A stretch of DNA of 64,000 nt, from assembly GCF_039541235.1 (NCBI RefSeq), contig NZ_BAABFV010000001.1:1364001-1428000 (forward strand). Direction: 5' to 3'. The notes under the pieces are model-generated. The model had not been told where the DNA came from, ran no database searches, and was given only the letters and a program-made list of their open reading frames with translations. Numbering within the stretch: the first letter of the stretch is position 1; each line of letters begins with the position of its first letter. This stretch comes from Kangiella marina (GTDB lineage Bacteria; Pseudomonadota; Gammaproteobacteria; Enterobacterales; Kangiellaceae). Positions 1 to 7,080 of this stretch are shown piece by piece. A program made the position numbers and the translations under genes.

Positions 1-1689
1 CCGCTTCAGTACTTCATCACCAACCTCATGGCCATAGTCATCATTGACCTCCTTGAAATGATCAATATCAAACACGATCACGCTAATTGGATTATCGCCC
101 TCGCTGGCATCTTTAACCACACCCTCACCGTATTGCTCAATGTGACGACGGTTAGCAATACCGGTCAAACTGTCAGTCATCGCTAAGCGTTTCATTTTTC
201 GGGAGAGAGACCATTGCTTTAGTGCAAACACCAATAATAAAAGAATAAGAACTAAGCCGAGGATGGTTGCGATCGTTTGCCAGTTTCGAGCCTTGCGTAA
301 GCTTTCGAGCTCTCTATTTTTTAACTCTTGTTCAGCTTGTAGGCGCTTATTCTCCAACTCTTGACGTTCATTATCAAATTGATAACGCAATATTAAGGTC
401 TGCTGTTTGTTCTTCTCTTGATTCAACTTTTTAGACAGTTCTTTATGCTTATCTAAAGCTTCCGCCATTTCCTTATCTTGGCCAAGACTTCTATAATTTT
501 CTGCACGCGCTTCATACAGCCACACCAAGTAGCGATCGTTTCCGCTATCTTTCATCAACTGCTCGGCAGTTTCAAAATGCTCATAAGCCAGCTCAGGTTT
601 TTCTAAGCCATTCAAGGCAATCCCAGCTTCTAGCTCAATCGACTCCATTTTTTCTTTGTTGCCGTAACGAGCATACTGGTTCTTAGCTGCCTCTAATTCT
701 TCCAAGGCATCACTGTAGCGCTTTAACTCATTTAGAGTAGCTGCTTTTGCTTCATGAATACTGCCCAAGTCGAAAAATATCAGATTGTCTTCCGACAGAC
801 GCAACGCCTCATTTTGCAATTCCAGGGCTTTCTCAAACTCTTCTTTGGCATGGTGGACGTAGCTTTTCTGAAGTAAGACCTGAATTTTTCCTTCGGTTAA
901 GCCATCCTCTTCGGCGTAACTCAAAGCATCATCAAAGTAGATCAAAGCCTTGTCATAAAAGCCCACTCGTCGATAAGCAATGCCAATATCAAACAGCACT
1001 GTTTCAGCGGCCTCTTCGCCCATAACATCTTCAAAAATTGCTTTAGCTTCTAAACAATCTGCCAGTGAATTGGCGTATCGACCGATCAAAGACTCGATAG
1101 AACACCTCAAGGCTAAGCTCTGCGCCAGCAAATCATTCTGCTCAATCTCTCGCGCTAAATCGACGGCTTGAGTCGCGGCTTCAACGGCTCGAGACCACTT
1201 GGATTCGCCTAAACGAGCACTGGTTAAGCAATAATAAAAGCGTGCGGCGCCTAACTTATCGCCATTTTTTTTCGCCTCAGCAATAAGCTTCGGAACGGTT
1301 TCTTCTGGCGTTTCAAAGTCTTCGCCATAACCGGCGAGGCACGCATAATATTGATATTGCCTTTCTCGTTTGGCATCGCCTTCAGGGATGGCTTTTCGCA
1401 ACTGTTCTAAATAGAAGACAAGCCGATTGATGGTGGATATATCCACTTCTTCATTTTCAACTTGTAAATACAGCTCATCGAAAGTTTCTTGTGGGGACTT
1501 TTCTACAACCTCTTCGGCTGCCATAGCGGTGTTCGAGACTATGAGTAGGGTGATAAAAGCTAGCGCGGTTGTTAAGAAAAGTGCTTTCAAGGATCGTGTG
1601 GCAGGGCTTTTTAAACCGAATAGGCGGTCGACTGGCGCTTGTTCAACCAATGCTTGGGATTGTGAAATATATGTGTAACGCCTTGACAT
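1..1689 (-). CDS. Diguanylate cyclase with exported/TPR-like N-terminal region (3' end outside window)
   Basis: The reading frame is open from the window edge to an ATG at 1689, so the C-terminus is missing. The N-terminus has a hydrophobic segment ending in an AMA/AEE signal-peptidase-like site. A long helical region rich in Ala/Leu/Tyr repeats follows and looks like TPRs. Near 210-290 there is a hydrophobic transmembrane segment preceded by a Lys/Glu/Leu coiled coil. The last visible residues are the start of a GGDEF domain, with MTDSLTGIANRR followed by FDIDHFKEVNDDYGH. The catalytic GGDEF motif itself lies beyond the edge, so activity cannot be judged. The architecture (periplasmic TPR sensor, membrane helix, cytoplasmic GGDEF) suggests an envelope-sensing c-di-GMP synthase. 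A possible promoter (TGTCAA/TATGTA read on the minus strand) lies just upstream. Confidence 0.85.
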   Translation of the reverse strand, partial: MSRRYTYISQSQALVEQAPVDRLFGLKSPATRSLKALFLTTALAFITLLIVSNTAMAAEEVVEKSPQETFDELYLQVENEEVDISTINRLVFYLEQLRKAIPEGDAKRERQYQYYACLAGYGEDFETPEETVPKLIAEAKKNGDKLGAARFYYCLTSARLGESKWSRAVEAATQAVDLAREIEQNDLLAQSLALRCSIESLIGRYANSLADCLEAKAIFEDVMGEEAAETVLFDIGIAYRRVGFYDKALIYFDDALSYAEEDGLTEGKIQVLLQKSYVHHAKEEFEKALELQNEALRLSEDNLIFFDLGSIHEAKAATLNELKRYSDALEELEAAKNQYARYGNKEKMESIELEAGIALNGLEKPELAYEHFETAEQLMKDSGNDRYLVWLYEARAENYRSLGQDKEMAEALDKHKELSKKLNQEKNKQQTLILRYQFDNERQELENKRLQAEQELKNRELESLRKARNWQTIATILGLVLILLLLVFALKQWSLSRKMKRLAMTDSLTGIANRRHIEQYGEGVVKDASEGDNPISVIVFDIDHFKEVNDDYGHEVGDEVLKR

Positions 1690-1714
1690 GTAATAAAAAC
1701 CTTTCAGTTCTCTC

Positions 1715-1742
1715 TATGTAACAATAGCACAGTTTCTGTCAA
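1715..1742 (-). promoter_or_regulatory. Candidate sigma-70 promoter of the GGDEF gene
   Basis: On the minus strand, TTGACA (1742-1737) is separated by 16 bases from TACATA (1720-1715), about 25 bases upstream of the ATG at 1689. The -35 element is perfect and the -10 is moderate. No experimental support is visible. Confidence 0.45.
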
Positions 1743-1778
1743 AGGCAAGAGTCACAGTGTCAATTATTTTTACACATT

Positions 1779-2972
1779 TTATTCCTGGTTTTCCTTCTTT
1801 TCCTCTAGCTCATCGACCAATAAACCGCGCTTTTGAGCTCGGTAGAGCCATTGTTCTCGGGCCAGTTTCTGCATGTCGCGAACTTCGTCCATTTCATCCA
1901 TGATCTCCATTCCTAGTAGCGTTTCCACCAGATCCTCCAGCGTCACCAACCCTCTGGTATCGCCGTACTCATCCACCACCAAAGCAATATGCTGTCGCTG
2001 ATTGAGCAAAGACTCCAGTAAATTAGGTAATGTCATTTCATCCAGCACACAGACAATTTGTCGTTGAATTTCCTTTAACTCCAACTCATTCTTACCTTGA
2101 GCCTGCGCCATCAAAACATCGTCTTTTAGGACAAATGCCGTTATATCGTCGATATCATCACTATAAATTGGGATGCGTGAGAAGTTAGTGCCGACAACGT
2201 ACTCAAAGATGTCCCCTATCTGATCATTCTCTTGTAAATACTGAATCACGCGCCGCGGGGTCATAATATCTTTGGCTTTTAACGAGCCTAAGCGGAACAG
2301 GTTGTCGATAATCCTCGACTCGTGTTCATCTATATCCCCCGTTTTCTTGCCCAAGCCAGCCATCGCAAGAAACTCTTCACGACTAAAGATATGTTGCTGC
2401 TTCCCTCTTGAGATGAGCCGAGTTAAGCCCTCTGAAACCCAAATTAATGGATACAGTACCTTAGTCAGCCATCTCACCAGCACCGCGGTGATCGGCGCTA
2501 GCTTTTCCCAATACACTGCGCCAATGGTTTTTGGAATGATTTCTGAGAAAAAGAGAATCGCCAGCGTCATCAATGCTGAAAAGAGACCGATCCAAGCATT
2601 GCCGAAAACCACCGTTGCCTTAGCACCCGCTGCAATCGCCCCCACCGTATGGGCGATAGTATTTAACGTTAAAATAGCCGCTAACGAACGATCGATATTA
2701 TCCAAACGCAATTTTTTTAATAGCTCAGCGCGCTTCGGACGCTCCTGTTGCAGACGCTCAATATAAGAAGGCGTAATACTCAGTAAAACTGCCTCAGCAA
2801 TAGAGCAAAAAAATGAAAACAGTAACGCCACCAGGATATAAACCACTAACAAAATCCAGTCCATGCTGGTCGCTACGGGACTATTGGTGACTTCAGCCGC
2901 CACAGATACCTGGGGCAGAAACAGAGCTATCAATACCATTATTTTCGTCAAGATGTGCTTAACCTTATTCAA
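1779..2972 (-). CDS. CNNM transmembrane domain / CBS-pair protein (CorB/CorC-like divalent-cation transporter)
   Basis: This 397-residue protein begins with a hydrophobic leader and then a CNNM (DUF21) membrane domain (about residues 35-190). The domain shows the family's SIAEA, NT-AHTVGA and SEIIPKTIGA motifs. Two CBS motifs follow (about 235-350), with DIMTPR at the start and VVDEYGDTRGLVTLEDLVE near the end. Family members are implicated in Mg2+/Co2+ efflux or homeostasis at the inner membrane. Older annotations call them hemolysins, without support. It is short at the C-terminus and lacks an obvious CorC_HlyC domain. It is separated from the downstream GGDEF gene by about 90 bases holding that gene's own promoter, so it is probably transcribed separately from it. 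Confidence 0.88.
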   Translation of the reverse strand: MNKVKHILTKIMVLIALFLPQVSVAAEVTNSPVATSMDWILLVVYILVALLFSFFCSIAEAVLLSITPSYIERLQQERPKRAELLKKLRLDNIDRSLAAILTLNTIAHTVGAIAAGAKATVVFGNAWIGLFSALMTLAILFFSEIIPKTIGAVYWEKLAPITAVLVRWLTKVLYPLIWVSEGLTRLISRGKQQHIFSREEFLAMAGLGKKTGDIDEHESRIIDNLFRLGSLKAKDIMTPRRVIQYLQENDQIGDIFEYVVGTNFSRIPIYSDDIDDITAFVLKDDVLMAQAQGKNELELKEIQRQIVCVLDEMTLPNLLESLLNQRQHIALVVDEYGDTRGLVTLEDLVETLLGMEIMDEMDEVRDMQKLAREQWLYRAQKRGLLVDELEEKKENQE

Positions 2973-3008
2973 TCTATACTCAAACCGTTCTTTTAACTGA
3001 CTGCGACA

Positions 3009-3551
3009 TTATTTGTCGTCCCGGCCCCACATTCGAGGCAGAACATTCTCACCTTTTGTGCTGTATTTATGCCAAAAAACCATGCCAATATGGCCAATGA
3101 TGAATGCCAACAATATCCAGCCTAAAGTGCTGTGAAGCAGACTGCCTAAATCGATCATCCACTGTATTTTTTCACCCTCAAAGCCAGAAAACAACGGTAT
3201 ACCAAACGGCTCGAAACTTCTGCCTGACCCATATTGTCGCAACAGGGCTACTGTCGGGATGGCTAACAAGAATGCATATAAAGTGAAATGCCCTAGACGT
3301 GAAATTAGACTCACTGCTGATGGACGATTGGCCATGTTGACCAGAGCCCACACAACACGAACACTCATCAGTAACAGGATTAAAACACCAACAGGTTTAT
3401 GGGTTGGCCAAAAGAAGGCTTCGATTGCCGTCTCATCAAAGAAGAAGTGCGCCGCCGCACTTAAAAACTGCCAGATGATTAAGAGTGCGATTCCCCAATG
3501 CAACAACCGGCTGACTTGGCCATAGCGCGCTTTAGTATCTTTTAGTGCCAT
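3009..3551 (-). CDS. Cytochrome b561 family protein
   Basis: A four-helix membrane protein of about 180 residues. Conserved His residues occur in the expected places: SRLLHWGIALLI in helix 1, THKPVGVLIL in helix 2, GHFTLYAFLL in helix 3 and LHSTLGWILL/IGHIGMVFWH in helix 4. These would ligate two haems. The family transfers electrons from quinol, in some cases to superoxide, at the inner membrane. I chose the ATG at 3551 because an AGAGG ribosome-binding site sits 6 bases before it. An ATG seven codons upstream lies in a repetitive T-rich stretch with no ribosome-binding site. Upstream (about 3565-3615) are three imperfect copies of a GTCATTTTTT motif. It lies 36 bases downstream of the CNNM gene and could be co-transcribed with it in reverse order. 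Confidence 0.87.
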   Translation of the reverse strand: MALKDTKARYGQVSRLLHWGIALLIIWQFLSAAAHFFFDETAIEAFFWPTHKPVGVLILLLMSVRVVWALVNMANRPSAVSLISRLGHFTLYAFLLAIPTVALLRQYGSGRSFEPFGIPLFSGFEGEKIQWMIDLGSLLHSTLGWILLAFIIGHIGMVFWHKYSTKGENVLPRMWGRDDK

Positions 3552-3657
3552 CGTATCCTCTTTTTTCGTCATTGTTTCTGCGTCATTTTTTCTACGTCAT
3601 TTTTTTTACATCATTATGGTTCAATAAATTATAGTATTCGCTATCAAATAACAATCT

Positions 3658-4056
3658 TCACCTTCGTTTCGGCGGAAAGACCACCCACGTTATTATCACC
3701 ACTAACGCAAAACCGGTATACAGCATTAAGAATACCCAACTTGGAAAATCCCAGTAGAGCAACTGTTGTAACCAATACTCGATAAAACTTCCGTCATAAG
3801 TGGCGCTACCAGCCGATTCCCTTAACCACATTTCGAATTGTGTTAAAGGACATACCACTCCCAACCACGCTTCAGCGACAACAAAGAGTATCGTCCCTAA
3901 ATGCAATAGCCGAAACCACCAACGGTTGACCCAAGTCCAATGCCGTATATTGCCAACGATGATCAGAATCAATCCGACAACGACAAACAGCACCACAGTA
4001 ACATGCAGTACTAAAATCGCATCGGCGAGTATCTGAAATAGTAGTTTTTCATCCAT
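3658..4056 (-). CDS. DUF2784 family small membrane protein
   Basis: This 132-residue protein is almost entirely hydrophobic with four predicted membrane helices. It carries family signatures: ADAILVLHVTVVLFVVVG at the N-terminus, a Trp/Arg/His stretch (RWWFRLLHLGTI), GVVCPLTQFEMWLR, and a C-terminal helix followed by PPKRR. DUF2784 proteins are uncharacterised inner-membrane proteins, so no function is assigned. The PLT-E-LR motif with one Cys is the most conserved part of the family. It lies between the cytochrome b561 gene and the OmpA-family gene on the same strand. The hairpin at 4103-4132 separates it from the latter. Confidence 0.85.
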   Translation of the reverse strand: MDEKLLFQILADAILVLHVTVVLFVVVGLILIIVGNIRHWTWVNRWWFRLLHLGTILFVVAEAWLGVVCPLTQFEMWLRESAGSATYDGSFIEYWLQQLLYWDFPSWVFLMLYTGFALVVIITWVVFPPKRR

Positions 4057-4102
4057 CCCTCTAGTCTAGCACTAGAAGCACAGATGTCAGCAGGAAGCTG
4101 TG

Positions 4103-4132
4103 TTAACAATGGAGCCTTAACTCCATTGTTAA
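4103..4132 (-). terminator. 12-bp perfect hairpin after the OmpA-family gene
   Basis: Arms 4103-4114 and 4121-4132 are perfectly complementary with a 6-base loop, just past the stop of the gene ending at 4151. No T-run follows on the minus strand, so it may be a 3'-stabilising hairpin rather than a classical intrinsic terminator. Confidence 0.45.
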
Positions 4133-4150
4133 TCATTTGAAAGGATACAT

Positions 4151-5143
4151 TTACTGAGCAACTAATTCGACCCGTCGATTTTTCGATCGACCGTCATCAT
4201 CACTATTACTTGCTACTGGAGCTGCGTAACCTACCCCCCAAGGCTTAAGACGTGATGCATTGACGCCATAATCTTCGACCAACGCCTGTTTTACGGAAGC
4301 CGCACGACGTTTCGATAAATCCACATTGTAATCAAAGTCGCCCTGGTTATCGCTGTGACCAACAACCAATAGCTTTAAGCTTGGGTTTTCTTTCAGCAGC
4401 TTGGCTATTTCATCAAGGGTCGGTTTAGACGCAGCCTTAATCGTCGCCTTATTCGTATCGAAATAGAGACCGTACAAAGCCACCTTACCGCTTTGATCTA
4501 TTTGCTCTGCCATTTCGCTGGCTTTAATCATCACGACTTTACTTTGCTGAGCTTTTTCCTCGATCACATCCACTTGTACAAACGCTCGTTCGCTGTCTTT
4601 TTTACTATTAGTTCGTGCATTCTGGATCACATGCACCGAAATATACGCATCACCTTCTGGACGTGATTTCTTCGCCACCAAATAACGAGTTTGTTCATTC
4701 TGCGCGTTCATAAACAACAAGGTAATCGCGCTATATCCTGGCGCAGCATACTTAAAATTATTTCCACTACCTTTGCTAGTACAAGATTGATCGCCGCTGT
4801 TGCCGCTGCACTGAAAAACAATCTCTGCATCGTGTTCAACTAACGCCTCTTGGTATGCTCTAAAAACTGCCAAGCTACTCGCGCCCTCTGGTGCACGATA
4901 CGTAATTCGGGTCAACTTTCCCTCTTTACGCATCATGTGTTGGCCATGCGCATTTTTGTCGTTTGATGTTAGCGGCTCAATAATAAACTGATACTCATCG
5001 AAAGCTCGCTCTTCATATTTAATGATTTCTGAACCTTCAAAGCGTCCTGTTAAAGGGTGATCTTTTCCACCGTCAATATCTTCGGCATGGCTGCTTACCG
5101 CACCCCCTAAACTCACCATAAAAACAATAAATACCCGCAACAT
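4151..5143 (-). CDS. OmpA-family protein with DUF4892-like N-terminal domain
   Basis: 330 residues with a Sec signal peptide (cleavage near SHA/EDI). The N-terminal half (about 25-200) resembles DUF4892, beginning with the GRFEGSEI/YEERAFDEY motif and containing a probable disulfide region (FQCSG, QSCTS). The C-terminal 110 residues are a canonical OmpA peptidoglycan-binding domain: YFDTNKATIK, LLVVGHSDNQGDFDYN, LSKRRAASVKQAL, and GRSKNRRVEL with the Asp/Arg pair that contacts diaminopimelate. It is therefore a periplasmic or outer-membrane-associated cell-wall-tethering protein. There is no beta-barrel, so it is not OmpA itself. It is followed by a strong hairpin, and the 259-base gap upstream contains no gene. 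Confidence 0.88.
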   Translation of the reverse strand: MLRVFIVFMVSLGGAVSSHAEDIDGGKDHPLTGRFEGSEIIKYEERAFDEYQFIIEPLTSNDKNAHGQHMMRKEGKLTRITYRAPEGASSLAVFRAYQEALVEHDAEIVFQCSGNSGDQSCTSKGSGNNFKYAAPGYSAITLLFMNAQNEQTRYLVAKKSRPEGDAYISVHVIQNARTNSKKDSERAFVQVDVIEEKAQQSKVVMIKASEMAEQIDQSGKVALYGLYFDTNKATIKAASKPTLDEIAKLLKENPSLKLLVVGHSDNQGDFDYNVDLSKRRAASVKQALVEDYGVNASRLKPWGVGYAAPVASNSDDDGRSKNRRVELVAQ

Positions 5144-5402
5144 ATCCTAACTCCTTGTGGCTGCTTGTTGGTTATCTTTTAATCAGATACAACAATATAG
5201 CAGAGCAACACCCTAGAAACTTGGAAAACTCCGCAAATTTTCATATTAGCTGATACACCATAGACCTAAGCGCTTTAGGCCTTTTCATTGCAAAATTTGA
5301 TAGTTTACTCAGACCGATTTATTTGGACATGCTATCTTGAGCTAAAAATCACTCGTACAGACCAATCTTATAGTGGGTAAATAGCTATAAAAGGAGTTTC
5401 AC
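5144..5402. other. Intergenic region between divergent genes
   Basis: No coding potential is seen. It separates the minus-strand OmpA-family gene from the plus-strand gene at 5403. A small hairpin (CCTAA/TTAGG, 5265-5279) followed by CCTTTT is present but has no upstream gene to terminate. A good ribosome-binding site (AGGAG) precedes the ATG at 5403. Confidence 0.5.
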
Positions 5403-6029
5403 ATGAACCGAGTCTCTCAACTTCCTTATAAATGCACAGGGTCGTCTTCAGCACTCATGGCATTTATTTTTGCAGCGCTTATCGTTATAGGTGGCGTGGT
5501 GTATTTTGTAAAAGGCAGCGACAATGAATCGCCCTCAGCTCAGCAAACAACCCCACCAAAAACCACCACAGCACCACAAGCCACCCAGCAGTCTAAGGCT
5601 CAAAGCCCTAAACCTGAGCCAGTGACTAGCATTGATCCTGATACTTTCTGCGAACGAATTGCGGCGGTAGGCGACATCTTTGGTACCGAGCTCACAGGAG
5701 CAACAAGCCGAGAACGAGTCTCCTTCGGACCACAAGTCGGATGCTCTTGGTCCGGCCCATCGGTCTTAGTATTTTTTGGCGACGACTCTTACGAAAGAAG
5801 AAACACCGGTTTTGGAGCTGAGAACCTTGTTGCCTATGAAGAGACTGATTTAGAAGCCGTCAAAAAAGATAAGTACGCCATACGATCAGGGTTTGAAATT
5901 GAAGTTAAGTCTGACAAAGGCTTGGCATTTAGGGTTAGCCAAGGCACCGGCCGCCAAATTAACCTCACTGCCGAAGAGTATAATCAAATAGCGAATATCG
6001 TTAACAATGTTTTGAATGAGTATTATTAA
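5403..6029 (+). CDS. Unknown membrane-anchored protein with P/T/Q-rich linker
   Basis: I do not recognise a family. The 208-residue protein has a single N-terminal membrane anchor (about residues 17-38), then a Pro/Thr/Gln/Ala-rich linker (about 46-75). A folded extracytoplasmic domain of about 130 residues follows, with two Cys (DTFCERIAAVG and VGCSWSGPSV) that could form a disulfide. The pattern resembles DUF3558-like lipoprotein domains of other bacteria, but this is only an impression. An AGGAG ribosome-binding site precedes the start. Its stop codon TAA (6027-6029) ends exactly at the predicted recombination point of the neighbouring integron attC site. It could therefore be the native gene at the array's edge, or an oppositely oriented last cassette. 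No second attC was found on its other side. Confidence 0.7.
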   Translation: MNRVSQLPYKCTGSSSALMAFIFAALIVIGGVVYFVKGSDNESPSAQQTTPPKTTTAPQATQQSKAQSPKPEPVTSIDPDTFCERIAAVGDIFGTELTGATSRERVSFGPQVGCSWSGPSVLVFFGDDSYERRNTGFGAENLVAYEETDLEAVKKDKYAIRSGFEIEVKSDKGLAFRVSQGTGRQINLTAEEYNQIANIVNNVLNEYY

Positions 6030-6115
6030 CGCCTTTATAACGGGCCGCGTTGCTGCGAAGCAGCGCTTTTAGCGGTCCAGCCCGAAGGGCGATCGTTGAT
6101 AAACTTGTTAGCACT
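6024..6115 (-). repeat. attC recombination site of cassette 2
   Basis: Read on the minus strand, the outer arm AGTGCTAAC is followed by AAG. An imperfect stem follows, with matching parts TTTAT-AACG, GGCC/CGC and a CTGC/GCAG tip hairpin, and then GGCGTTAATA. The crossover falls between 6030 and 6029. The outer arm matches the start of cassette 2 (6487-6495) over nine bases. It is about 92 bases long, within the range of known attC sites. Confidence 0.9.
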
Positions 6116-6481
6116 TTTGCTTGCTACGAATTTCGTTACTGTTACACCTTTACTAACTAGAAGCTGCTGATACTTTGAGAACTCTCGTTCAATGTACGGG
6201 ATACCCTCGGAGCTGCTGCAACCACCCCTAAGTTCAGTAAACCCTAGATAGACGGAACTACCCTGTGAGCCTAGGTAAGCGAACGTAGAGTATTGATGAT
6301 GTTGATACTCCTTTAATCCGTTTACTTCTCCGACCTCATTAAAACCTTGGGACCGGAGGAATTCCTCGGCAAGCTCAACAGCCACTATTGGGTCGCTGAC
6401 TTCTAATGAGTACTGAATATTCCCGCTACTCGATGCACCAAGCGTAAATGTTAATAAAATTAGTAATGCTATCCGTTTCAT
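6035..6481 (-). CDS. Integron cassette 2 gene: small exported protein of unknown function
   Basis: 148 residues with a clear Sec signal peptide (MKRIALLILLTFTLGASSS) and a mature domain of about 105 residues with two or three acidic, Tyr-rich beta-type stretches. One Cys occurs (RGGCSS). No family is recognised. The last 20 or so residues (from NDRPSGWTAKSAA to QQRGPL) are translated from the attC site itself. Similar attC-derived tails are common in cassette proteins and need not be functional. The ATG at 6481 lies only 13 bases inside the cassette, so it has almost no 5' leader and must be expressed from an upstream promoter (Pc in attI/intI, or within cassette 1). Confidence 0.75.
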   Translation of the reverse strand: MKRIALLILLTFTLGASSSGNIQYSLEVSDPIVAVELAEEFLRSQGFNEVGEVNGLKEYQHHQYSTFAYLGSQGSSVYLGFTELRGGCSSSEGIPYIEREFSKYQQLLVSKGVTVTKFVASKSANKFINDRPSGWTAKSAASQQRGPL

Positions 6482-6486
6482 GTATG

Positions 6487-6557
6487 AGTGCTAACGCCCA
6501 GCACATTGGCGGAGCAACTTGTTGCGACGTCCATTCATGCTGCTGCTTGTTATGTGT
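6487..6557 (-). repeat. attC recombination site of cassette 1
   Basis: On the minus strand the outer arm ACACATAAC precedes AAGCAGCAGCATG. A central hairpin follows (GCAAC-AA-GTTGC flanked by GG-CG/CG-CC pairs), then TGTGCTGGGCGTTAG. The crossover lies between 6495 and 6494. The arm is the exact complement of the first nine bases at the start of cassette 1 (6839-6847). At about 71 bases it is a typical short attC. Confidence 0.92.
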
Positions 6558-6836
6558 TTAGTTGAAATTACCATACATATCTTGGCCTGTTAGTTCGTTA
6601 ACTTTTTGAAGAAGTATTTCAAAGCTACTAATAGCTGAATAGTTTGCCTTTTTACTTGCGAAGTCCATTGATTCAGACCGCAATTTAGCAGTAAGTGAGT
6701 ATAAAGACTCTAAAACTTCTTTGTTATTGGGATCTGACTTTAAGACTGTCTTACCTACCAAGTAAGCTTTCTCATATTTTTTCTTGCGAACGAGATTCGC
6801 AATTTCTTGCGCTTGCTGATTTTCCATATCTCTCAT
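6558..6836 (-). CDS. Integron cassette 1 gene: small helical (TPR-like) protein
   Basis: Up to 92 residues, with no signal peptide and no Cys. It is strongly alpha-helical, with a pattern like one or two TPR units (KKYEKAYLVGKTVLKSDPNNKEVLESLYSL). The DPNN turn and the spacing of Ala/Leu/Tyr support this, but I assign no function. Two in-frame ATGs exist. The first (6836) is only about ten bases from the recombination point. The second (6827) is preceded by GAGAG, so the protein may start MENQQ and be 89 residues. The stop codon lies immediately outside the attC arm. As the cassette nearest attI, it would be the one best expressed from an integron promoter. Confidence 0.75.
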   Translation of the reverse strand: MRDMENQQAQEIANLVRKKKYEKAYLVGKTVLKSDPNNKEVLESLYSLTAKLRSESMDFASKKANYSAISSFEILLQKVNELTGQDMYGNFN

Positions 6837-6838
6837 CT

Positions 6839-7031
6839 ACACATAACATAAGAATACACGAATTCGCTTGTAACTTATTAATTTACTTGAAGTTTTAATT
6901 TAAGTTCCAAAAAAGTGGCTAATACCCTAGTAAAGGCGGTCCTGAAGTGCAGTATCGCTCTGAATTCCGATCTTTTAGCGACTAAATGGCTTTTTTCCTA
7001 CAAGCTAATCCGATAAGTCTTATTTTTGTTT
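6839..7031. other. attI region and leader between cassette 1 and intI
   Basis: The crossover used by cassette 1 is GTTATGT on the minus strand (6847-6841), which marks the attI end. The remaining AT-rich stretch up to the integrase promoter is non-coding and should hold the rest of attI (integrase-binding sites) and the cassette promoter Pc. I could not assign convincing -35/-10 elements for Pc, although TTGGAA and AT-rich hexamers occur near 6900. Confidence 0.65.
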
Positions 7032-7053
7032 GATTAAATTAATCTTAAGATTA
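7032..7053. promoter_or_regulatory. Overlapping palindromes before intI (possible operator)
   Basis: Two palindromes overlap: GATTAA-A-TTAATC (7032-7044) and the perfect 14-mer TAATCTTAAGATTA (7040-7053). They lie 28-49 bases before the intI start, over a plausible promoter (TTGATT, 16 bases, TACTGT). They look like a dimer-binding operator. No complete LexA box is present here, only the half site CTGT at 7054-7057. Confidence 0.45.
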
Positions 7054-7080
7054 CTGTATGTTTTTTATTGAGTCAAAGGA

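Noticed and set aside
3560-3620. GTCATTTTTT triplicate upstream of cytochrome b561 as a regulatory repeat
   Set aside because: It is imperfect and low-complexity; it looks like sequence drift or slippage and not an operator.
4096-4140. Third attC site (ATTAACAATGGAG hairpin)
   Set aside because: It starts like an attC (TTAACAA), but lacks the GCGTTA end, is too short (about 32 bases) and sits after the native OmpA-family gene. It is better read as a 3' hairpin.
5155-5185. attC-like GCTTGTTGG upstream of the OmpA-family gene
   Set aside because: It resembles the start of attC1 but has no matching partner arm nearby.
7052-7068. LexA/SOS box before intI (CTGTATG...)
   Set aside because: Only the CTGT half is there; the expected ACAG at the right spacing is missing.
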